A DNA stretch of 20,873 nucleotides, taken from NCBI GenBank assembly GCA_964472545.1, contig CAYYNP010000178.1, positions 1 through 20,873 of the forward strand, in the 5' to 3' direction. Within the stretch, counting starts at the first letter, position 1. The number at the start of each line of letters is the position of its first letter. The notes below the pieces were generated by a model. The model was given only the letters and a program-made list of their open reading frames with translations. It did not search any database and was not told the origin of the DNA. The stretch is from CAYYNP01 sp964472545 (GTDB lineage: Bacteria > Planctomycetota > Planctomycetia > Pirellulales > Thermoguttaceae). Positions 14,527-20,873 of this stretch are shown one piece after another. Both the position numbers and the translations under genes were made by a program.

Positions 14527-14624
14527 ATAGTAGTCATCTCTCCGCGAGATGTCACTCGTCTCGCAGAGCGAGACGACGACTATCCACTACTATCCACCGG
14601 TCCGCAGGTTTTCCGACAGAGCCT
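14527..14624. repeat. Intergenic nested palindrome, copy C, with tail
   Basis: The outer arms begin ATAGTAGTCATCTC (14527-14540) and end GAGACGACGACTAT (14570-14583), a degenerate version of copy B in which the left arm has lost two bases. CTACTATCCAC (14587-14597) is the inverse of the flank of copy A. TCCGACAGAGCCT (14612-14624) is identical to the 13 bases after copy B. It lies between convergent genes ending at 14508 and 14663. Confidence 0.75.
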
Positions 14625-14662
14625 GGCACACATTGGAAGGGGCCGAGTCTTGGGCACAATCG

Positions 14663-15898
14663 TCACGGCTTGTTGCCCCGCCCCTGTGTCCCTTTCCCTG
14701 GAACGGGTAAGCCCAATTCCTGCAGCCCCCTGCGTGCCCGCTGCTGACACTTGCCAGGATGCGACGCCACCGCCGTAAGCCACTCGCCCGCCTTCCGACG
14801 ATACTCTTCGCGCTGCGGGTCCTCAGCAGCCAACGGCTCGGCCAGCCGCAACGCGGCCGTGGCCGCCATCGACTGAATCGCCAGGCCTTCTTCGGTCGAC
14901 CTGTCTTCCGGCAACGCCCATTTCAACCAACCGCCGGCCGTGGCAAAGGCCTTCTGATGCTCGTCAACGCCGGGCAGCAAGTAGGTCTCCAGGGTCAACA
15001 TGAGGGCCTTGCGCCGCAGTGTTGCAAACGGCCGCGGATCGTCTCCCGTGTCGTACAGTACGTCATCGAACGCCGACAACGCCTTATCGGTCTCGCCAAG
15101 GTCCTTGTAGGCGCGGCCTTCCAACATGCGGGCGTAGAGTCCGGCCCCGTACGTCGGGTACTTCCGATACATCAGCGCGCCCTTCTCGGCCGATTCGCGC
15201 AGAAGGGTCCGGCGCTGTTGGCTGCCGGGCTCGTACGTCATGGCAATTCGATAGCTCACCTCGACTGCCGCAAGGCGCACCTGCAATAGGTTCCGCCGGA
15301 CCGTGTTGCGCCGGTAGTACAAACCCGGCTGCTTGTTCTCGTCGATTAGCATGGGGAACTTCTTGTGCTCCGCGACAAAACGCGAATCCGCCGCGAGAAA
15401 CTTCTGGCCCGCGCGTTGCAGCAGCCCTCTCGCGTCGGCCTTCAACTTGGCTTCCTCGTCGGCGGCTACGGAACTTCGCCCGGCGTGCGACAGCGTGATT
15501 TGCGCGCGTTCCACCAGCACATTGCCCAGTTTCATGTTGGCGATGCCGGCCAGCTCGTGGCCGGGTTGAGCCGTGAGGAACCTCACGAGGCTCTGCCCGG
15601 CCTGATAGAGCGTCTCTTCGCTGTCGGCCGCACGTTCCCGGAGTTTGAGCGAGTCGAGCCGCGTCAGCGCGATCTCGTAGTCGATCACCGCCTTGAACGA
15701 CTTCGGCAGCGATGCATCGTTCCGCGCCCGGCGTAGATACTCGAGGGCCTCTTGATGCTTGGACTCCGTGCGAAGATCCTCGACGACTCGCCGCGGATCG
15801 TCGGCCGCGTCGGCCTGCGCGGGCACGAGCATCAGGCAGCCCATCGATAATCCGCCCACGAACAAGAGCATCTGCCCAACATCGCACGGTCGACGCAT
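14663..15898 (-). CDS. Secreted helical-repeat (TPR-like) protein
   Basis: A 411-residue protein. The start at 15898 has GGAGG 9 nt upstream and begins a signal peptide (residues 1-31, MLLFVGGLSMGCLMLVPAQADA in its core). The frame is open upstream only through an arginine-rich stretch that is unlikely to be translated. The mature part is almost wholly helical with TPR-like spacing, for example KHQEALEYLRRARND (48-62), TLYQAGQSLVRFLTAQPGHE and LYARMLEGRAYKDLGETDKA, the last close to a TPR consensus. Such repeats mediate protein contacts, and here they would act outside the cytoplasm. No enzyme motif is seen. It is divergent from ileS with a 200-bp gap. The function is unknown. Confidence 0.78.
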   Translation of the reverse strand: MRRPCDVGQMLLFVGGLSMGCLMLVPAQADAADDPRRVVEDLRTESKHQEALEYLRRARNDASLPKSFKAVIDYEIALTRLDSLKLRERAADSEETLYQAGQSLVRFLTAQPGHELAGIANMKLGNVLVERAQITLSHAGRSSVAADEEAKLKADARGLLQRAGQKFLAADSRFVAEHKKFPMLIDENKQPGLYYRRNTVRRNLLQVRLAAVEVSYRIAMTYEPGSQQRRTLLRESAEKGALMYRKYPTYGAGLYARMLEGRAYKDLGETDKALSAFDDVLYDTGDDPRPFATLRRKALMLTLETYLLPGVDEHQKAFATAGGWLKWALPEDRSTEEGLAIQSMAATAALRLAEPLAAEDPQREEYRRKAGEWLTAVASHPGKCQQRARRGLQELGLPVPGKGTQGRGNKP

Positions 15899-16098
15899 CG
15901 GCCTTCTCCTCCTTCTTCGCGTCTGACGAACAGAACCCACACGCACCCCGACGTGTCCCTCGTTGGGGGCGGCGACCTATATTCCCTTTGAGGGCAGCGG
16001 CTTCCCGCCGCGAGTCGCCCCGGATTGAAAAACCGGCCCCTGCGCGGTCTACTTAGTAGTTTCTACCCGATCTAAACCGGCCAACGCCAGTACCATCC

Positions 16099-19000
16099 AT
16101 GTTTGAGCCCGTCGAAAGCTCCGTCTCGTTTCCCAAGCTCGAAGAGGCCGTCACCCGCTTGTGGAAAGAGCGCCAGATCTACGAGCAGTCGCTCGCCGCA
16201 AGGGCCGACGCCCCCGCATTCGTCTTCTACGAAGGCCCGCCTACGGCCAATGGCCTCCCCCATCCGGGGCATTGTCTCACCCGGGCAATCAAGGACCTCT
16301 TCCCCCGCTACAAGACTATGCGAGGGTACCGATGCGAGCGGAAGGCCGGCTGGGATACGCACGGGCTGCCGGTCGAGGTCGAAGTGTGCAAGGACCTGGG
16401 CATCCACAGCAAGGAGGAGATCGAGGAGTACGGGGTCGAGGGGTTCATCCACAAGTGCGTCGAGAGTGTGTTTCGCTACACCAAAGAGTGGGAAGAGCTA
16501 ACCGAACGGCTGGGGTTCTGGATCCACCTCGACGATCCGTACGTCACCTATCACCAGAGCTACGTCGAGAGCGTCTGGTGGGCGTTGAAGAACCTCTTCG
16601 ACCGGGGGCTGCTCTACCAGGGCCACAAGATCGTCTGGTGGTGGGCCCAGGGCGGCACCGCGCTGAGCAGCGGTGAGGTCGGTCAGGGGTACCGCGAAGT
16701 GGCCGATCCGAGCGTTTTCGTGCGGTTCCCGCTGGTCGATCCGCCGGACAAATTGGCCGAGACCGATCTGCTCGTCTGGACCACCACGCCCTGGACGCTG
16801 CCGAGCAATCAATTCACGGCCGTGAAGCCGGACCTGGAGTACTCGGTCGTGTCGGTCGAGGGCGAGGCGCGGAAGTTGGTGGTCGCCTCGGCGTTGGTCG
16901 AGGAGGTGGCGGCGAAGTCGAAGCAGGAGTTCACCGTCGAGCAGACGCTGAGTGGCGAGGCATTGCTCGGGCTGTGTTACGTGCCGCCGTTTCCGTTCTA
17001 CTACAACACCCAGGGCAACACGGCCGGCAAGCTCAAAGGAGGCGGCAGCCAGCCGGTCGCCTGGCGGGTTATCGCGGCCGATTTCGTCACCGTCGACACC
17101 GGCACCGGCGTGGTCCATCAGGCCCCGGCCTTCGGCGAGGTCGACTACGACGTACTGCTGGCCGAGCAGGACCGCTTCGTCGACGGCGAAGGCCCGCCGC
17201 TGATCTGCTCGGTCGGTCCGGACGGTAAATTCACCCACGAGACGCCCGAGTACGAAGGTCGCTGGGTCAAAGAGGCCGACGGCGACATCTGCCGCCAACT
17301 CAAAGACGAAGGCAAGCTCTTCCATCGCGAACAGTACTTGCACGACTACCCGTTTTGCTGGCGGGCGGAAGAAGACCCGTTGATCCAATACCCGCGGCAG
17401 AGTTGGTTCGTCCGCACGACGCAGTTCAAAGAGAAGATGCTGGCCAACAACGGCCGCATCAACTGGCTGCCCGACCACATCCGCGACGGCCGTTTTGGCA
17501 ACTTCCTCGAGACGAACGTCGACTGGGCGCTGTCGCGCGAGCGCTACTGGGGCACGCCGCTGCCGATCTGGGTCTGCGAAGAGACCGGCCACATGGAGGC
17601 GATCGCCGGCTACGAGGAGTTGCTGGCCAAGCCGGGCGTGGAGGGGACGGAAGTTTGGGAGAAGGCCAAGCAAGAGAATCCCGAATTGCCCGACGACCTG
17701 AAGGTCCACAAGCCCTACATCGACGCCGTCACCTACGACTCGCCCCAGGCCCCGGGCAAGCGGATGCGTCGGGTGACCGAGGTGATCGACTGCTGGTTCG
17801 ACTCCGGGGCGATGCCGTTTGCCCAGTGGGGATATCCGCAGAAGGAAGGCTCGGCCGAGCGGTTCGCGGCCCAGTTTCCTGCCGATTTCATCAGCGAGGC
17901 GCTGGATCAAACCCGCGGCTGGTTCTACAGCCTGTTGGCGATCAGCACGCTGCTGTTTAGCGAAGACGGCGAGGCGTCGGAGGCAACGTCCGACACGCCG
18001 CCCATCGAGTACCCGCATCCGTACCGCACGTGCATCGTGCTCGGGCTGATGCTGGCCGAATGGTGGGATAGCCGCAAACAGAAGCAACTCTTTCTGACCG
18101 AAGACGAAGCTCGGGAGGCCTGCGGCAAGGACTACACGCACAAAGTCGGCAAGATGTCCAAGAGCTTGCGGAATTACCGCGAGCCGAGGATGATCTTCGA
18201 CCGCTATGGGGCCGATGCCTTGCGGTGGTACTTCTTCGCCAATCAGCCGCCGTGGACGTCGATCCAATACAGCGAACGGGCGATCAAGGCCTGCATTCCC
18301 GAGTTCCTCTTGACGCTCTGGAACTGCTACAGCTTCTTTGTGATCTACGCCAACATCGACGGCTTCGATCCGGCCGAAACGCTTACCGGCGACGCCGGGC
18401 AACTCGACGCCGCCGCGCTCGCCAATGCCGAAGGCTATCGCCCGCCGGCCGAACGGAGCGAGTTGGACCGCTGGATTCTAAGCGAATTGAACCGCACGGC
18501 CGCCGCGGTAACCGAACGGCTCGACGCCTACGAAAACTACACCGCCGCCGCCCGGCTGACGGAGTTCGTCGACGCGTTGAGCAATTGGTACGTCCGCCGC
18601 AGCCGCGATCGGTTCTGGAGCAGCGAGACCTCGGCCGACAAGAGCGACGCCTACTTCACACTCTACGAATGTCTGCTGACGACCGCCAAGCTGATTGCGC
18701 CGTTCGTGCCGTTTCTGGCCGAATCGATATGGCAAAACCTGGCGGTGGCGGCCTTCGGCGATCGGGCCGTCGAGAGCGTACACCTCTGCGACTATCCCAC
18801 AGGCGACGCGGCGGTGGTCGACGAGCAACTCTCCGAGCGGATGGCCCTGGTCCGCGAGATCGTCTCACTGGGCCGCAGCGCCCGGATGGGTGCGAAGCTC
18901 AAGGTCCGCCAGCCGCTCTCGCTGGTCGAGGTGATCCTGCAAGACGCCGAGCATCAGCCGTGGCTCGAAGCCCACGCGGCGTTGATCTGCGACGAGTTGA

Positions 19001-19581
19001 ACGTCAAGCGGGTGGAGTTCACGCAGAAGGCCGATCAATACATCAGCTACACGGTATTGCCCGACCTGAAACGGCTGGGCCCCCGGCTCGGCAAGCGTTT
19101 GCCGGCGCTGCGCAAGGCCCTTTCAACGACCGACGGCGGCAAGCTGCTGGCCACATTGGAGGCCGACGGCCAATTGACGTTCGAGTTGCCCGACGGCCCG
19201 GTAACGCTCGACTGCGACGACATCCAAGTCCGCTTGCAGGCCAAAGAAGGCTGGGCGGCCGCACAGGGCCGCGAGTGCGTGGTGGTGCTTTCGACCGAAT
19301 TGACCGATGAGTTGGTTGCCGAAGGACTTGCCCGCGAGATGGTCCGATGCCTGCAAGACCGCCGCAAGGAGATGCAGCGCGAGTTTACCGACCGGATTGC
19401 GGTGGGGCTGGTGACCGAGTCGGAAGAGCTTCGTGCCGCCGGAGAGGCGTTCGCGGATTACATCAAGGGTGAAACGCTGGCCACGGAATTGACGTGGGCG
19501 AGCATCGACGGCGTGGAAGCCTGTGTGTTGAAAGTGGCGGGCTACGAGCTGACGTTGTACCTGAAAGTTGTGACGTCGTGA
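16099..19581 (+). CDS. ileS: Isoleucyl-tRNA synthetase, eukaryote-like (IleRS2) type
   Basis: A 1160-residue class I aminoacyl-tRNA synthetase that charges tRNA-Ile. The catalytic signatures are HPGH (55-58, the HIGH motif) and KMSKS (685-689). The CP1 editing domain, which hydrolyses mischarged Val-tRNA, carries WTTTPWTLPSNQF (227-239) and GTGVVHQAPAFGEVDYD (335-351). The tail has SNWYVRRSRDRFW from the anticodon-binding region and no C-terminal zinc cysteines. Together with the length, this points to the eukaryote-like form, which is often less sensitive to mupirocin. About 28 residues (roughly 655-682) are inserted between the GLMLAE strand and KMSKS, where most relatives have only two or three. 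No clear ribosome binding site precedes the ATG. purN follows after 49 bp. Confidence 0.96.
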   Translation: MFEPVESSVSFPKLEEAVTRLWKERQIYEQSLAARADAPAFVFYEGPPTANGLPHPGHCLTRAIKDLFPRYKTMRGYRCERKAGWDTHGLPVEVEVCKDLGIHSKEEIEEYGVEGFIHKCVESVFRYTKEWEELTERLGFWIHLDDPYVTYHQSYVESVWWALKNLFDRGLLYQGHKIVWWWAQGGTALSSGEVGQGYREVADPSVFVRFPLVDPPDKLAETDLLVWTTTPWTLPSNQFTAVKPDLEYSVVSVEGEARKLVVASALVEEVAAKSKQEFTVEQTLSGEALLGLCYVPPFPFYYNTQGNTAGKLKGGGSQPVAWRVIAADFVTVDTGTGVVHQAPAFGEVDYDVLLAEQDRFVDGEGPPLICSVGPDGKFTHETPEYEGRWVKEADGDICRQLKDEGKLFHREQYLHDYPFCWRAEEDPLIQYPRQSWFVRTTQFKEKMLANNGRINWLPDHIRDGRFGNFLETNVDWALSRERYWGTPLPIWVCEETGHMEAIAGYEELLAKPGVEGTEVWEKAKQENPELPDDLKVHKPYIDAVTYDSPQAPGKRMRRVTEVIDCWFDSGAMPFAQWGYPQKEGSAERFAAQFPADFISEALDQTRGWFYSLLAISTLLFSEDGEASEATSDTPPIEYPHPYRTCIVLGLMLAEWWDSRKQKQLFLTEDEAREACGKDYTHKVGKMSKSLRNYREPRMIFDRYGADALRWYFFANQPPWTSIQYSERAIKACIPEFLLTLWNCYSFFVIYANIDGFDPAETLTGDAGQLDAAALANAEGYRPPAERSELDRWILSELNRTAAAVTERLDAYENYTAAARLTEFVDALSNWYVRRSRDRFWSSETSADKSDAYFTLYECLLTTAKLIAPFVPFLAESIWQNLAVAAFGDRAVESVHLCDYPTGDAAVVDEQLSERMALVREIVSLGRSARMGAKLKVRQPLSLVEVILQDAEHQPWLEAHAALICDELNVKRVEFTQKADQYISYTVLPDLKRLGPRLGKRLPALRKALSTTDGGKLLATLEADGQLTFELPDGPVTLDCDDIQVRLQAKEGWAAAQGRECVVVLSTELTDELVAEGLAREMVRCLQDRRKEMQREFTDRIAVGLVTESEELRAAGEAFADYIKGETLATELTWASIDGVEACVLKVAGYELTLYLKVVTS

Positions 19582-19630
19582 CGCACGAACGAGCTGTGTG
19601 TGCGGTCCCAGTCAGGAAGGAGCCTCCCCG

Positions 19631-20272
19631 ATGTCCACCCCGAAACGCCCTCTGCGAATCGTGGTGCTGATCTCCGGAAGTGGAACGACGCTGCAAAACC
19701 TGATTCGCTACATGGACGCCGGCCGGCTGGACGTCGAGATTCCACTGGTCATCGCCAGCAAGCCCAAGGCCACCGGACGGCAGTTTGCCGAAGACGCCGG
19801 CATCCCCCACGAGGCGATCCAGCGGAAGGACTTCCGCTCGCAGGACGCCTTCAGCCGCACCATCTTCGACCGCTGCCGGGAGGTCGACGCCGACGTAGTG
19901 GTCCTCGGAGGGTTCCTCAAGCGCGTGACCATTCCGGGCGACTTCGAGAATCGGGTCCTGAACATCCACCCGGCGCTGATCCCCTCCTTCTGCGGGGAGG
20001 GAATGTACGGCCACCGCGTCCACGAGGCCGTACTGGAGTACGGCGCCAAGCTCAGCGGCTGCACGGTCCATTTCGCCGACAACGAGTACGATAACGGCCC
20101 GGTGATCGTCCAGAAGGCCGTGCCGGTGCTTGATGACGATACGCCGGATTCCTTGCAGAAGCGAGTGTTCGAGGCGGAGTGTGAGGCGTATCCCGAAGCG
20201 CTGCAAGCGATCGCGGAGGGGAGGGTCGTGGTCGACGGGCGGACGGTGAGGATAGCAGGCAGTAGTCAGTAG
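19631..20272 (+). CDS. purN: Phosphoribosylglycinamide formyltransferase
   Basis: A 213-residue enzyme of purine synthesis that transfers a formyl group from 10-formyltetrahydrofolate to GAR. The start at 19631 has AAGGAG 8 nt upstream; the upstream ATG at 19598 lacks one. Motifs are SGSGTTLQN (15-23, phosphate binding), NIHPALIPSF (111-120, with N111 and H113) and GCTVHFADNEYDNGPVI (143-159, with D154 as the likely third catalytic residue). The usual length supports a complete gene. It probably shares a transcript with ileS. The last residues and the TAG stop lie within a short tandem repeat (20261-20277). Confidence 0.94.
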   Translation: MSTPKRPLRIVVLISGSGTTLQNLIRYMDAGRLDVEIPLVIASKPKATGRQFAEDAGIPHEAIQRKDFRSQDAFSRTIFDRCREVDADVVVLGGFLKRVTIPGDFENRVLNIHPALIPSFCGEGMYGHRVHEAVLEYGAKLSGCTVHFADNEYDNGPVIVQKAVPVLDDDTPDSLQKRVFEAECEAYPEALQAIAEGRVVVDGRTVRIAGSSQ

Positions 20273-20277
20273 TCAGT
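20261..20277. repeat. Short tandem repeat at the end of purN
   Basis: AGTAGTCAGTAGTCAGT is 2.4 copies of a 7-bp unit. It encodes the last residues of PurN and supplies its stop codon (20270-20272). It may mark an insertion boundary, because the sequence to its right is richer in A/T. Confidence 0.7.
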
Positions 20278-20309
20278 CCCACATTGCCACGTTGACAGCG
20301 TAGAGAACA

Positions 20310-20813
20310 ATGCGAAAGAACAATCCGCTCAAACCGTTTCACGCCGGCGTTCCAATTGAAGAAACCGGGGCTATCTTACCGTGGCATGTCACACGTGAAG
20401 AATTCCACGCGCTCATCCCGGACAGGATCATCACATCACAAAATCGCGACTGCGTTTCCCTGAATTGCACAGTCCTGACTGTACCGGATGAATTTCATTT
20501 CATTTTCATTCCGCCCCCGAATCCTGTCTTTCATGAGATTCACGTCTATGACCAAGACCCAGAATCGATGAATGCACGACATGCTTTGTTCGCAAATGCA
20601 ATCAAAGGCCTGCTCGGTGAGCCGACTTGGGAGTATGAGAAGCACATTGTGTGGCACGACCAACTTCTCGTGCTTGACCTCTCACTTGCCGAGGCCCGCG
20701 ACAGGCCGGAGGGGCCAAAGTTCCCGCTATTCTTGCTCTCATTTCAAAACAGCGAGCGATGTGCTCGGCATTGCAACAACAGTGCCGACCGTCGCCCCGG
20801 GCTTGAACAATGA
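20310..20813 (+). CDS. Unknown protein, possibly a gene-cassette product
   Basis: A 167-residue soluble protein with no signal peptide or membrane segment. It is rich in aromatic residues and histidine (for example EFHFIFIPPPNPVFHEIHVYD at 61-81, EYEKHIVWHDQLLVLDLSL). No family is recognised. Base composition is visibly richer in A/T than ileS and purN, which suggests a different origin. The ribosome binding site is weak (GAGAA before the ATG). The C-terminal end after about residue 142 looks less ordered and could be altered by a frameshift. The stop codon directly abuts a possible attC-like half-site, as in integron cassettes. The coding call is likely but not certain. Confidence 0.6.
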   Translation: MRKNNPLKPFHAGVPIEETGAILPWHVTREEFHALIPDRIITSQNRDCVSLNCTVLTVPDEFHFIFIPPPNPVFHEIHVYDQDPESMNARHALFANAIKGLLGEPTWEYEKHIVWHDQLLVLDLSLAEARDRPEGPKFPLFLLSFQNSERCARHCNNSADRRPGLEQ

Positions 20814-20873
20814 GGCTAGCAAAACCATGCACCGCAACGGCGGTCCGGGCGCAAACTGAAGTCCACGTCACTT
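20811..20873 (+). other. Possible attC-like recombination half-site, cut by the window edge
   Basis: Right after the stop codon come GGCTAGCAAAACC (20814-20826) and CACCGCAACGGCGG (20830-20843). This resembles the left half of integron attC sites (CTAACAA-type core, then a GC-rich arm) and tails I associate with planctomycete cassette-like genes. The core deviates from the RYYYAAC consensus, and the matching right arm would lie beyond the window, so this is tentative. Confidence 0.35.

Noticed and set aside
16498..18402. Minus-strand open frame of 634 codons opposite ileS
   Set aside because: ileS is unambiguous; the antisense frame shows no recognisable motif and arises from GC-rich third positions.
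20292..20297. TTGACA as a -35 box for the gene at 20310
   Set aside because: No -10 box at suitable spacing; the position would fall inside the coding sequence.

Overview
The window looks like chromosomal DNA of a planctomycete, most likely a relative of the Pirellulales. This is inferred from the high GC content, the many secreted proteins of families common in that phylum (neutral ceramidase-like, GH106-like, Tat-exported aldo/keto reductase-like), the eukaryote-type isoleucyl-tRNA synthetase, and the dense palindromic repeats between genes. No tRNA, rRNA, CRISPR array or transposase gene was seen.

Layout. 1-433 (-) is the 5' part of a Tat-exported aldo/keto reductase-like gene whose catalytic Tyr and Lys appear to be missing. 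713-2050 (-) is a neutral ceramidase-like secreted hydrolase with six 14-bp tandem repeats just upstream, most of which carry a Shine-Dalgarno core. 2428-4125 (+) is a large secreted protein of unknown function ending in a strong terminator. 4370-5407 (-) is a zinc-type medium-chain dehydrogenase and 5631-6467 (+) a CPBP-type membrane protease homologue. 6770-9895 (-) and 10198-11757 (+) are divergent genes for a GH106-like glycoside hydrolase and a beta-propeller glycosidase-like protein, which suggests a small polysaccharide-degradation locus. 12000-12419 (+) and 12527-13129 (-) are two convergent orphan response regulators (REC-only and FixJ-like). 13534-14508 (+) is UDP-glucuronate decarboxylase. 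14663-15898 (-) is a secreted helical-repeat protein. 16099-19581 (+) ileS and 19631-20272 (+) purN form a probable housekeeping operon. 20310-20813 (+) is an A/T-richer unknown gene that runs into a possible attC-like half-site at the right edge.

The most unusual content is in the repeats: (i) a 75-bp palindromic element inserted in frame in the propeller gene, open in all six frames, with an inverted second copy just after the stop codon; (ii) a tandem array of Shine-Dalgarno-bearing units upstream of the ceramidase-like gene; (iii) a family of nested palindromes between genes, two of them between convergent gene pairs; (iv) a cassette-like gene at the right edge. None of these could be searched against other genomes here, so novelty is not established.
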